In this document: positions 45,522 to 53,128 of the stretch, piece after piece
How the letters are laid out: each line of letters begins with the position of its first letter
Position numbering within the stretch: position 1 is the first letter of the stretch
From: Nocardia wallacei
Lineage (GTDB): Bacteria; Actinomycetota; Actinomycetes; Mycobacteriales; Mycobacteriaceae
Assembly (NCBI RefSeq): GCF_029868745.1
Contig: NZ_JARWOP010000208.1
Span: forward strand, 1 to 53,128
Direction of reading: 5' to 3'
Length of the DNA: 53,128 nucleotides
Translations under genes and position numbers: made by a program
The notes under the pieces: generated by a model
The model's database searches: none
The model's input: the letters and a program-made list of their open reading frames with translations, nothing else
What the model was told of the DNA's origin: nothing

Positions 45522-47025
45522 GCGCGCGTTGCTGGCGGGCGGCTCGTTGCTGGGCACGTCCCTCGCGCTCGGTGCGGGGCGGGCCGCCGCCCGGCCCGCC
45601 GAGACCGCCGACACGGTGATAATCGGCTCCGGCTACGCGGGCTCGGTGGCCGCTCTCCGGCTCGCCGAGGCCGGGCATCGCAGCGTGGTCCTCGAGCGCG
45701 GCCGCCGCTGGCGCATCACCCCCGGCGGAGGTACCTTCGCGACCCCCGAGCGTCCCGACGGCCGCGCGGCCTGGCTACCGGATCCGCGCGGCGGGGCCGT
45801 GCTGTCGACCGGTGTGCTGGAAGCCTTTCCGGCGCAAGGCATCATCGGGCTCGCCGGTGCGGGTGTCGGCGGCGGGTCGCTGGTCAACAACACGGTCCTG
45901 GTCGCGCCCGGCGAGGCCGGATTCCGCCGCGCCCTGGGCGGAATCCTCGACTACCGGGAGATGACCGAGGTCTGGTATCCCCGGGCCCGGCGACTGCTCG
46001 GCCCCGCGCCCATCCCGCCGGACGTGTTCGACGCAGCGGCCTACTCCGACGCCCGCGACTTCGCCGACCTCGCCGCCCGCGCCGGCTACGACCCGGTCCG
46101 GCTCGACCTGGGCGTCGACTGGCCGACGGTGCGACGGGAGATCGCCGGTACCGCAGTGCCTTCCGCGATCGCCGGACATTCGATGTGGGGTGTGAACAGC
46201 GGAGCCAAACGCAGCGTCGACCGCACGATCCTGGCCGCCGCCGAGGCGACCGGACTGACCGAGGTGCGCGCGCTGTGCCCGGTCGACTCGATCCGCCTGG
46301 ACGACAACGGATATCGCGTCGACTACACCGAGATCACCGAGACCGGCGCACCGGCCGCGCGGCGCACGCTCCGCGCTGACCGCGTCGTGCTGGCCGCCGG
46401 ATCCCTCGGCACCACCGGACTGCTCGTGCGCGCCCGCGCCGAAGGGTGGCTGCCCGGGCTCAGTCCCGAGGTCGGCCGCCGGTGGGGCACCGGCGGCGAC
46501 CACCTGGTCGCCCTCGGCGGCTTCCCGGCGCTCTCGGCGGGCCAGGGCGGTCCCGCGCACGTGGGCATCGTGGACGACAGCGGCGACGTGCCGGTGACGA
46601 TGCTCGGCTTCCCGCTGGGCACGACACTCGGCGGCCAGGTGGCCGGAGGCGTTCTCGCCGTGTCGGATCCGCCCGCACTCGGTACGGTGCGATACGACGC
46701 CGGCGTCGTCGTCGAATGGCCCGCGCAACACCCCGCCCTCACCCGGATCGCGGAGGCGGTGCGGGTCACCGCGGACCGGTTCGCCCGGGCCCGCGGTGGC
46801 GCGAGCCTGGCCGTCAGCGGGGCGCCGACCACCTCGCACAGCCTCGGGGGAGTGGTATTCGGTTCCGCGACAACCGCTTCGGGCGAACTGCTCGGCTGCC
46901 CGAACCTGTTCGTCGTGGACTCGGCACTGCTGCCCGGGTCGTGCGGGGCGGTACCGCCCGCGTTGACGGTGACGGCGCTGGCCGACCGCTGTATCACCAC
47001 TGTCATCGAACGTCTCGACCACTGA
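45514..47025 (+). CDS. Tat-exported GMC oxidoreductase, cholesterol-oxidase-like
   Basis: This is a 503-residue flavoprotein. The TTG at 45514 is chosen: it overlaps the P450 stop by eight bases and starts a compact Tat signal (MRRRALLAGGSLLGTSLALG, then an AxA-like RAAARPA). FAD binding is TVIIGSGYAGSVAALRLAEAG with the following VVLERG. GLAGAGVGGGSLVNNTVLV and CPNLFVVDSALLPGS are characteristic of the cholesterol-oxidase branch. The catalytic His is likely in TSHSLGGVVFG. The Asn of the usual GVNPF segment near the C-terminus seems replaced (GAVPPALTV). It may therefore oxidise an alcohol of the product outside the membrane or have an altered mechanism. In-frame starts further upstream lie inside the P450 gene. 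Confidence 0.88.
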   Translation: MRRRALLAGGSLLGTSLALGAGRAAARPAETADTVIIGSGYAGSVAALRLAEAGHRSVVLERGRRWRITPGGGTFATPERPDGRAAWLPDPRGGAVLSTGVLEAFPAQGIIGLAGAGVGGGSLVNNTVLVAPGEAGFRRALGGILDYREMTEVWYPRARRLLGPAPIPPDVFDAAAYSDARDFADLAARAGYDPVRLDLGVDWPTVRREIAGTAVPSAIAGHSMWGVNSGAKRSVDRTILAAAEATGLTEVRALCPVDSIRLDDNGYRVDYTEITETGAPAARRTLRADRVVLAAGSLGTTGLLVRARAEGWLPGLSPEVGRRWGTGGDHLVALGGFPALSAGQGGPAHVGIVDDSGDVPVTMLGFPLGTTLGGQVAGGVLAVSDPPALGTVRYDAGVVVEWPAQHPALTRIAEAVRVTADRFARARGGASLAVSGAPTTSHSLGGVVFGSATTASGELLGCPNLFVVDSALLPGSCGAVPPALTVTALADRCITTVIERLDH

Positions 47026-47042
47026 AACAGGAAGGCGGGAAC

Positions 47043-47957
47043 ATGTCCGACACGATCCTCATCACCGGGGCTTCGTCGGGTCTCGGATTGCTGGCGGCGC
47101 GCGAATTGGCGCGCCAGGGCCGCGATCTGGTGCTGGGCTGCCGCAACGAGGCCAAGGCCGCGCAGGCCGCCGACAGCATCCGCGCGGCCGCGCCGGACGT
47201 GCGGGTCGAGGTCGCGATCATGGACACCTCGTCGATCCGCTCGGTGCACGAGGCCGCGGCCCGCATCGCCGATTCGGCGGCCACCCCGCTGGCGGGCATC
47301 GTCTGCAACGCCGGCATCCAGATCGTGGACGGCGTGCAGAGCTCCGCCGACGGTTACGAGATGACCTTCGCCACCAACCATCTCGGCCACTTCCACCTGG
47401 TCGAGCAGTTGCGCGGCGCGCTCACCCCGCAGGCCCGCATCATCGCCGTGGCCAGCGAGGTGCACCAGGGCCCCGCCAAGTCCTTCGGCTTCCCCGCGCC
47501 CCGCTGGGACGATCCGGCGCGGCTGGCCGACCCGGCGGCGCAGCCGTCCGGGTCCGGCGGGCGCGGCGGCCGGATCCGTTACGCCACTTCGAAACTGGCC
47601 AACATCTACTACATCTACGAACTCGCCCGCCGCCTCGCCGGCAGCGGCGTGACCGCCAACGCGTTCGACCCGGGCCTGATGCCAGAGACCGGCCTGGCCC
47701 GCAACTACCCGTCCGTCGTGCGGCAGGGCTACCAGGTGCTGACGCCCTTGCTGACCAAGCTGCCGGGCGCGGCCACGGCCGCGCAATCGGCAACCGACCT
47801 GGCCTGGCTGGCGACCTCCCCGGACGTGGCCGGGGTGAGCGGCAAGTACTACTCGGGACGCCGCGAACACGCCAGCTCCCGCGAGTCCTACGACACCGGC
47901 CGCGCCGCCGAGCTGTGGCAGGTGTCCGAGCAGCTGGTACGCAAGGCACTCGACTAA
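47043..47957 (+). CDS. Short-chain dehydrogenase/reductase of the PKS operon
   Basis: The product has 304 residues. The cofactor motif is TILITGASSGLGLLAARELA, with CRNEAKA (Arg after strand 2, favouring NADP). The active site is VCNAGIQ, AVASEVH (Ser) and RYATSKLANIYY (Tyr and Lys of YxxxK). The length and the NHLGHFHLV block fit the retinol-dehydrogenase/protochlorophyllide-reductase-like SDRs that act on lipid aldehydes and alcohols. AGGAAGGCGGG precedes the ATG, 17 bases after the flavoprotein stop. In context it may reduce the aldehyde released by PKS-2, or a keto group left by module 1; both are inference. Confidence 0.93.
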   Translation: MSDTILITGASSGLGLLAARELARQGRDLVLGCRNEAKAAQAADSIRAAAPDVRVEVAIMDTSSIRSVHEAAARIADSAATPLAGIVCNAGIQIVDGVQSSADGYEMTFATNHLGHFHLVEQLRGALTPQARIIAVASEVHQGPAKSFGFPAPRWDDPARLADPAAQPSGSGGRGGRIRYATSKLANIYYIYELARRLAGSGVTANAFDPGLMPETGLARNYPSVVRQGYQVLTPLLTKLPGAATAAQSATDLAWLATSPDVAGVSGKYYSGRREHASSRESYDTGRAAELWQVSEQLVRKALD

Positions 47958-47973
47958 GACACCCGGAGAGCGA

Positions 47974-48768
47974 ATGAGACCGCGCACCGCGGCGACGACC
48001 GACAGGTCGCGCTGGTACTGGCGATTCGACGCCGCCGCCCGGGCGCGGCGGCGGGTGGTGTGCTTCCCGCACGCCGGTGGCTCGGCGGGGTACTACCGCG
48101 CCTGGGCCCACCACGTCGCCGCGGACACCGAGCTGCTGCTCGTGCAGTACCCGGGGCGGCAGGAACGCTTCCGCGAGCCGTGCGCGGGCCCGGCCGAACT
48201 CGGCCGGGCCGTCGCGGCCGAGTTGCGGGAGCGCCCGCCGCTGCCGACGGTGCTGTTCGGGCACAGCATGGGCGCGTCGGTCGCCTTCGAGACCGCGTGG
48301 GAGTCGCAGCGCTGTGACCGCGCGGTGCGGCTGCTGATCGTGTCTGCCGCGCAGACGCCGGCCCGGCGGCGCGCTTACGGCGTCGACGACCTCGACGACG
48401 CGCAGCTGCTGGCGCGGCTGAGCGGGCTGCCCGCACACGACCGGCAGCTGCTCGAATCCTCGCCCGCCGGAAAACTTTTCGTGTCGATCCTGCGCGCCGA
48501 CCTGCGCGCGCTGGACGACTACCGGCCCGCCGAACCCCGGACCGTCGACGCCGGGATCGTCTGTTTCGCCGGTGCGGCGGACCCGGATTTCGGGGTGGCG
48601 GACGCCGACGGCTGGCAGGCGCACACCACCGCGACGGTGCGCACCCGGGAGTTCCCGGGCGGCCATTTCTACCTGTCGGAGCAGACCGCCGCCGTCGTGG
48701 GCGCGGTCGAGAACAGTCTGCGCGAGTCGGCCGGGGCGCCGGACGGAGGAGGACATCGTGGCGAATAA
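47974..48768 (+). CDS. Type II thioesterase
   Basis: This 264-residue alpha/beta hydrolase is of the editing thioesterase family. The N-terminal VVCFPHAGGSAGYYRAWAHH is diagnostic, as is LLLVQYPGRQERFREP. The nucleophile is Ser98 in LFGHSMGASVAFE. The Asp and His follow in CFAGAADPDFG and FPGGHFYLSEQ. The usual role is to free stalled PKS carriers of wrong acyl groups. PKS-2 has its own reductive release domain, so a main releasing role is unlikely. The GGAGAG ribosome site lies 16 bases after the SDR gene, and its stop overlaps the start of the transporter gene by 11 bases. Confidence 0.94.
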   Translation: MRPRTAATTDRSRWYWRFDAAARARRRVVCFPHAGGSAGYYRAWAHHVAADTELLLVQYPGRQERFREPCAGPAELGRAVAAELRERPPLPTVLFGHSMGASVAFETAWESQRCDRAVRLLIVSAAQTPARRRAYGVDDLDDAQLLARLSGLPAHDRQLLESSPAGKLFVSILRADLRALDDYRPAEPRTVDAGIVCFAGAADPDFGVADADGWQAHTTATVRTREFPGGHFYLSEQTAAVVGAVENSLRESAGAPDGGGHRGE

Positions 48769-50932
48769 CGGTGCGGGCGAGAGGAAGTCGCGAGCTCGGA
48801 CGGTGCTCGCGGTGACGTTCGCGGTGCTGCTCGCCGCGCTAGCCGTCGAATTCCTGGTGCCCGACGCGCGGCTGGCGGGCGGGGCGTCGGATCCGTCCGC
48901 GGATTCCGCGCGCGTCGCCCGCGAGATCGAACAGATCGCGCCGCAGGCGGATCCGAACCTGTTCGTGCTCGTGTCGTCGCCCACGGGCATCACCGACGCC
49001 CGGGTCGCCGCGGCCGGGCGGGCGCTGACCGAGCGGCTCGGGCAGATCGACGGCGTCACCGGCGTCAACTCCGCGTGGTCGGTGCCCCTGGCCGCGCTGC
49101 GCTCGACCGACCAGAAGTCGGGGCTGGTGATCGCGCACATCGAGGGCGACGAGGGCGCGCAGGACCGCGTTCTCGCCGACCTGCGCTCGCGCCTGCCCGC
49201 CGCCGACGCCGATATCGACGTGCGCCTCGGCGGCCCGGTCGCGGTGCGGGCCGAGGTGCAGTCGACGATCAAGAGCGACCTGATCAAGGCCGAATTGATC
49301 GCTCTCCCTTTGATGTTCGTGGTGCTGCTGGTTGTGTTCGGCGGGCTCGCCGCGGCGCTGCTGCCGATCGCGGTGGGCGTGTTCTCCATCGTGTCCACGA
49401 ACGCGCTGCTGAAGATCCTGAGCCAGGTCGCCGACGTGTCGGTGTTCTCACAGAACCTCACCACCGCGGTGGGCCTGGGCCTGGCCGTCGACTACGCCCT
49501 GCTCATGGTGCGGCGCTTCCGCGAGGAGTCGGCCGCGCACGGCGACGTCGCCGCCGCCACCCGGGCCACCGTCGCCTCCGCCGGTCGCACCGTATTGTTC
49601 TCCGGCGCAACGATTACCGCCGTGCTGGCCGTGCTGCTGATGTTCCCGATGTACTTCCTGCGCTCGTTCGCCTACGCCGGGATCATCGTCGTCGCCATCT
49701 CCATGCTGGCAGTCCTGGTGTGCCTGCCCGCGGCATTCGAACTACTCGGCGGCCGCCTCACCGCCCCGCGGAGCGCCCCGTCGCGCCCCGAGCGCGGGTA
49801 CTGGGCGGCGTGGACCCGGTGGGTGCTGCGCCGACCGCGCCTGCTGACCCTCGCCACCACGGCGGTCCTGATCTGCCTCGCCCTGCCGTTCGGCGCGGTC
49901 GCCTACGGCACCGTCGACGACCGGCAGCTGCCGCCCGGCGCCGCCATCAGGACCACGCACGACATGCTGCGCACCGACTTCGAGGCCGGTGCGCTTCCCA
50001 TCGCGAACCTGGTCGTGCCCGCGCACGCCGACCCCAGTGACATCGGTGCGCTAGCACAGGAATTGGAGCAGGTCGATGGGGTTGCTGCGGTGTCCCCGCC
50101 GCCGCTGCTCACCGACCCGCGCACGGCCGCGCTGCCGACACCGGCCACGCTGCTGGTGACCGTGAAGAAGGGCATCGAACCGACCTCCACCCGCGGGCAG
50201 GCTGTCGTGAGCGAGGTCCAGCGTCTCGCCCGCGACCACGGCGTTCTCGTCGGCGGCGAGATCGCGACCCTGCTGGACACCAAGGCGGCGATCGGTCGCG
50301 TCGCGCCGCTCGCGATAACGCTGGTCGTAATCGTCGCGCTGCTCGCGGTATTCCTGCTCACCGGCAGCGTCGTGCTGGCCGCGGTATCGGTGCTCGTCAA
50401 CGGATTGAGTCTGACGGCCACGCTCGGAGCGATCGTCTGGATATTCCAGGACGGGCACCTGTCCGGTCTGCTGGGCTTCACGCCTACCGGCGCGATCGAC
50501 ACCACCCTGCCCATCCTGGTCGTCTGTATCGCTTTCGGACTGTCCATGGACTACGGCGTTTTCGTGTTGGCGCGGCTGACCGAGGAACGTCAGGCCGGAG
50601 TGCCGCACCGGGAGGCGATCGTCAACGCGATCCAGCGCACCGGTGGCATCATCACCTCCGCAGCCGTCATCCTGACTATCGTCCTCGCCGCGATCGGCAC
50701 CTCGCAGGTAGCCGCGACGAAGATGATCGGCACCGGCGTCGCCCTCGCGGCCCTCGTCGACGCCAGCATCGTCCGGTTGGTGCTGGTACCGGCGAGCCTG
50801 GCGACGCTCGGCTCCATGACCTGGTGGTCACCTCGATTGCTGAACCGGTTGTCCGCCCGATTCTCCTCAGCCGAACGCGCGGCGCCGGCCCCGCCCGTGC
50901 CCGCACCGACCGCCAGAGATCTCGGCCGCTGA
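48758..50932 (+). CDS. MMPL/RND-family lipid transporter
   Basis: The protein has 724 residues, with GTG start 48758 preceded by GGAGGAGGA. One N-terminal helix (TVLAVTFAVLLAALAVEFLV) is followed by an extracytoplasmic domain and a five-to-six-helix bundle. LTTAVGLGLAVDYALLMVRRFREE is the proton-relay helix with the conserved Asp-Tyr. The second half repeats the plan, with LVVCIAFGLSMDYGVFVLARLTEE. These two DY pairs are the MMPL hallmark. It is shorter than mycobacterial MmpL proteins and close to the smaller actinomycete type. Placed after the biosynthetic genes, it is the likely exporter of the lipid product, using proton-motive force. Confidence 0.95.
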   Translation: MANNGAGERKSRARTVLAVTFAVLLAALAVEFLVPDARLAGGASDPSADSARVAREIEQIAPQADPNLFVLVSSPTGITDARVAAAGRALTERLGQIDGVTGVNSAWSVPLAALRSTDQKSGLVIAHIEGDEGAQDRVLADLRSRLPAADADIDVRLGGPVAVRAEVQSTIKSDLIKAELIALPLMFVVLLVVFGGLAAALLPIAVGVFSIVSTNALLKILSQVADVSVFSQNLTTAVGLGLAVDYALLMVRRFREESAAHGDVAAATRATVASAGRTVLFSGATITAVLAVLLMFPMYFLRSFAYAGIIVVAISMLAVLVCLPAAFELLGGRLTAPRSAPSRPERGYWAAWTRWVLRRPRLLTLATTAVLICLALPFGAVAYGTVDDRQLPPGAAIRTTHDMLRTDFEAGALPIANLVVPAHADPSDIGALAQELEQVDGVAAVSPPPLLTDPRTAALPTPATLLVTVKKGIEPTSTRGQAVVSEVQRLARDHGVLVGGEIATLLDTKAAIGRVAPLAITLVVIVALLAVFLLTGSVVLAAVSVLVNGLSLTATLGAIVWIFQDGHLSGLLGFTPTGAIDTTLPILVVCIAFGLSMDYGVFVLARLTEERQAGVPHREAIVNAIQRTGGIITSAAVILTIVLAAIGTSQVAATKMIGTGVALAALVDASIVRLVLVPASLATLGSMTWWSPRLLNRLSARFSSAERAAPAPPVPAPTARDLGR

Positions 50933-50969
50933 GCCGAAACCACTGCAGGACAACACCCAAGGGGAGCTC

Positions 50970-51479
50970 ATGACCAAGACCTTCACCGACGAGTACGTCT
51001 TCTCCCTGGCGATCGCGCCAATCCATCAGGCGTTGTTCAGCAGGACGCACTGGGAACAGCGGCTGGCGGAGGTCGGCAAGCAGCGTTCCGTCATGACAGG
51101 GTTCACCCTCAGGCCGGGCGCAGCCACCGTAGCCGCGTCCACGGAGATCGCCAGCGCACTGTTGCCGCGTGGCGCCGCCCGCAGCGGTGACATCACCTTC
51201 GACTTCGAAGAAGAGTGGCACGACCTGGTCGGCGACGTCGCGCACGGGACGATGCGCGCAACGATCACCCTCGCGCGGATGCGTCTGGACGCGACCTTCC
51301 GGTTGCAGGCGCAGGGCGCGGAAGAGACCGTCATGTCCTTCGAGGGCACGGTGAAATCGAAACTTCCCGTCTTCGGCAAAGCGGTCGAAGAGGGAGTATG
51401 TGAGCAGATCACGGAAGGTTTCGCGAGCAACTGTGACTTCCTACAACAATGGGTCGTACAGCACGCTGGGCGGGCCTGA
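50970..51479 (+). CDS. DUF2505 / SRPBCC-like protein
   Basis: A protein of 169 residues with the START/SRPBCC-like pattern of DUF2505: an N-terminal strand and helix (FSLAIAPIHQALFSRTHWEQRLAEVG), a beta-rich middle, then MSFEGTVKSKLPVFGKAVEEGVCEQITEGF leading into a long C-terminal helix. Such folds make a hydrophobic cavity for lipids or polyketides. AAGGGGAG precedes the ATG, 37 bases after the transporter gene, so it probably belongs to the operon. It may carry, cyclise or protect the product, or just be a conserved mycolata protein; the sequence cannot tell. Confidence 0.75.
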   Translation: MTKTFTDEYVFSLAIAPIHQALFSRTHWEQRLAEVGKQRSVMTGFTLRPGAATVAASTEIASALLPRGAARSGDITFDFEEEWHDLVGDVAHGTMRATITLARMRLDATFRLQAQGAEETVMSFEGTVKSKLPVFGKAVEEGVCEQITEGFASNCDFLQQWVVQHAGRA

Positions 51480-51602
51480 CCGAGAAGCGCGCCAGCACAG
51501 CGCTGATTCCGCCGGTAATACCGCACCGCACCGACACCTCATAGTGTCCGGACGTGCGTCGCAGAATCTCCAGAGTGCGCTGGTTCGGTTACTCGCCTGA
51601 GT

Positions 51603-52034
51603 GTGGCGCACAACGACGGCCACGGCCGTGTCAGCCTCACCCGTGGGGAGGTCGTCGTCAACCTGCGGTACTCCACAGCCACCGGCCGCATCACCAAAGC
51701 CACCAGAACCTGGCCGAACGGCGAGGTCGACCACGCTCCCGCAGTCGGCAAACTCGGCACTGTCCTGCGCTGGCTCGAGAACGACCGCTGGCCCCCCGCA
51801 CAAGCCGGAACTGCGCCGCGGACGGCACACGCCGTGTGCAGTGGCGGACGGCAGGGGTCGATGAAAGGCAAGAAGGACAACCTCTCGAGAAGGTTTCCTA
51901 CACCTTCTGCAAACCTCTACATGGTGGACGTCCCGGGCAATCTTTGTCGTCGGTGCGGGGACTACATCATGCTGGAGGAATCATGTTCAGCTGGACCGGA
52001 ATGTGTGCTCCCAACGTGGTCAAGTAGAAGCGCC
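51603..52034 (+). CDS. Hypothetical protein, 3' end interrupted by the IS481 element
   Basis: From the GTG at 51603 the frame reads VSLTRGEVVVNLRYSTATGR, then ATRTWPNGEVDHAPAVGKLG and TVLRWLENDRWPP, with mostly GC third positions as in real genes. The second half holds CRRCGDYIMLEESCSAGPEC, which could be a small metal-binding knot. No family is recognised. The open frame runs a few codons into the IS481 left end, whose inverted repeat begins at 52035, so the insertion may have removed its natural end. No clear ribosome site is seen, so it may also be a chance frame. Confidence 0.4.
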
Positions 52035-52080
52035 TGTACTGACCATGGACGTTGGTGACGGCGTGGCGAGCTGACATGGC

Positions 52081-52140
52081 GAAGACCTCCGAGTGAAGTG
52101 CGAGCTGTCTAGGAACGCATTCACCAAATCGGAGGTCTTC
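52081..52140. promoter_or_regulatory. Inverted repeat masking the transposase start
   Basis: GAAGACCTCCGA (52081-52092) is perfectly complementary to TCGGAGGTCTTC (52129-52140), which carries the GGAGG ribosome site just before the GTG at 52141. A transcript reading in from outside would hide the ribosome site in a stem, the classical protection of IS elements against read-through expression. This is inference from geometry. Confidence 0.55.
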
Positions 52141-53128
52141 GTGTCCCACCGTAATGCGCCGTTGTCGGAACTGGGCCGGTTGCGGCTCGCGCGGTGCGTC
52201 GTCGACGACGGCTGGCCGCTGCGACGAGCCGCGGAACGGTTCCAGGTCTCACCCACCACCGCCAAACGGTGGGCGGACCGATACCGTGCCATCGGCGCCG
52301 CCGGGATGGCCGACCGGTCCAGTCGGCCGCATCACAGCCCGAACCGCACACCCACACGCACCGAACGCCGCATTGTGAAAGTGCGGCTGCTGCGCCGCTG
52401 GGGACCAGCCCGCATCGCCTACCTGCTGGGATTGCATCCCTCGACCGTGCACCGCGTCCTGGCCCGCTACCGGCTCGCCCGGCTGCGGTGGCTCGACCGT
52501 GCCACCGCCCAGCCCGTCCGCCGCTACGAGCACCCCGCACCCGGCGACCTGGTGCACGTCGACATCAAGAAACTGGGCAACATCCCCGACGGCGGCGGCC
52601 ACCGCACCGCCGGGCGCCGCATCGGCAAACGCAATCGCACCCGGACTCCAGGGAAAACGCTGCGACGCAACGGAAGCAGCCATGTCGGCACCAGTTATCT
52701 GCACAACGCCGTTGACGATCACTCCCGCTTGGCCTACAGCGAGATACTCACCGACGAACGCAAAGAAACCGCTGTCGCGTTCTGGCAACGGGCACGAAAG
52801 TTCTTCGACACCAACGGAATCACCGTCAAACGAGTGCTCACCGACAACGGTTCCTGCTACATCTCACAACTGTGGCGGACCGAGCTGACCACCACCGGCA
52901 TCGCGCACAAACGGACTCGCCCCTACCGGCCACAAACCAACGGCAAGGTCGAACGATTCAACCGCACCCTGCTCGAGGAATGGGCATACGCCCGCCCCTA
53001 CCGGTCCGAGACAGAGCGCCGCGCTGCGTTCACCGACTGGCTACACACCTACAATCACCACCGCGGCCACACCGCACTCGACGGACACCCACCAGCCAGC
53101 CGCATTCCCAACCTCTCAGGTCAGTACA
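52141..53128 (+). CDS. IS481-family transposase (DDE), open at the window end
   Basis: At least 329 residues are read without a stop. The N-terminal HTH units are GWPLRRAAERFQVSPTTAKR with WADRYRAIG, and LLRRWGPARIAYLLGLHPST. The catalytic DDE core has GDLVHVDIKKLG (first Asp), VKRVLTDNGSCYIS (second Asp) and TNGKVERFNRTLLEEW (Glu). GHPPASRIPNLSGQY is the usual end. The GTG start lies directly after GGAGGTCTTC. The frame is still open at the terminal repeat, so the stop must come from flanking or target DNA. It looks active. Confidence 0.93.
   Translation, partial: MSHRNAPLSELGRLRLARCVVDDGWPLRRAAERFQVSPTTAKRWADRYRAIGAAGMADRSSRPHHSPNRTPTRTERRIVKVRLLRRWGPARIAYLLGLHPSTVHRVLARYRLARLRWLDRATAQPVRRYEHPAPGDLVHVDIKKLGNIPDGGGHRTAGRRIGKRNRTRTPGKTLRRNGSSHVGTSYLHNAVDDHSRLAYSEILTDERKETAVAFWQRARKFFDTNGITVKRVLTDNGSCYISQLWRTELTTTGIAHKRTRPYRPQTNGKVERFNRTLLEEWAYARPYRSETERRAAFTDWLHTYNHHRGHTALDGHPPASRIPNLSGQY

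Larger units (their letters stand above)
52035..53128 (+). mobile_element. IS481-family insertion sequence, complete to its right terminal repeat
   Basis: The left end TGTACTGACC (52035-52044) and the right end GGTCAGTACA (53119-53128) are perfect inverted 10-mers, with further partial matches inward (AGGTTGG / GTTGG). The element length is 1094 bases, normal for IS481. It encodes one transposase and appears intact. The right end is the last base of the window, so the target duplication cannot be checked. Confidence 0.85.

Overview
The window is high-GC DNA from an actinomycete. Several features point to a mycolic-acid-type genus such as Nocardia or a relative: a fatty-acyl-AMP ligase fused to a modular polyketide synthase, an MMPL lipid exporter, a wax-ester-synthase/DGAT remnant, an F420-type nitroreductase-fold protein and a DUF2505 protein. 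The assignment is by inference; no rRNA or tRNA is present to confirm it. Both edges fall in insertion sequences: a decayed IS3-type element on the left, and on the right an IS481-type element whose terminal inverted repeat ends on the last base. The window may therefore be a draft contig broken at repeats.

Layout. 1-2.0 kb: IS3 remnant and a broken GlxA/AraC-type regulator. 2.5-15.2 kb: an accessory block of small redox and tailoring genes and regulators: F420-type nitroreductase-fold protein, NmrA-like reductase, SAM methyltransferase, two paralogous antibiotic-biosynthesis-monooxygenase (ABM) proteins, an SDR, a GATase1/LysR operon, a MarR regulator, a DUF1772 (anthrone-oxygenase-like) membrane protein, a Tat-exported FAD oxidase and a secreted two-repeat protein. 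15.2-18.0 kb: gene-poor, with a wax synthase pseudogene. 18.0-27.6 kb: three paralogous PucR-type regulators and a detached copy of their sensor domain, interleaved with a small secreted peptide, a SulP transporter fused to a beta-carbonic anhydrase, a TetR regulator and a truncated IS481 transposase. 27.6-29.4 kb: decayed WD40 fragment and the probable promoter region of the large cluster. 29.4-51.5 kb: a compact one-direction operon. 51.6-53.1 kb: a small unknown ORF cut by the right-hand IS.

The operon is the centre of interest. PKS-1 is FAAL-ACP-KS-AT-ACP-KS-AT-KR-ACP and PKS-2 is KS-AT-DH-ACP-thioester reductase. They are followed without gaps by a P450, a Tat-exported cholesterol-oxidase-like GMC flavoprotein, an SDR, a type II thioesterase, an MMPL transporter and a DUF2505/SRPBCC-like protein. 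The inferred logic is that a free fatty acid is activated as acyl-AMP, loaded on the first ACP, extended by three units and released reductively as an aldehyde or alcohol. It is then oxidised by the P450, exported by MMPL, and possibly oxidised again outside the membrane. The last module has a DH but no KR, which is not colinear and makes the product hard to predict.

The left third shows repeated frameshifts (IS3 transposase, GlxA regulator, SDR, GATase start, wax synthase, WD40), while the PKS operon is intact. This means either real decay in accessory DNA or assembly indels. A second regulatory theme is a near-identical palindrome directly against the ATG of both ABM genes, 3.8 kb apart, beside one MarR gene.
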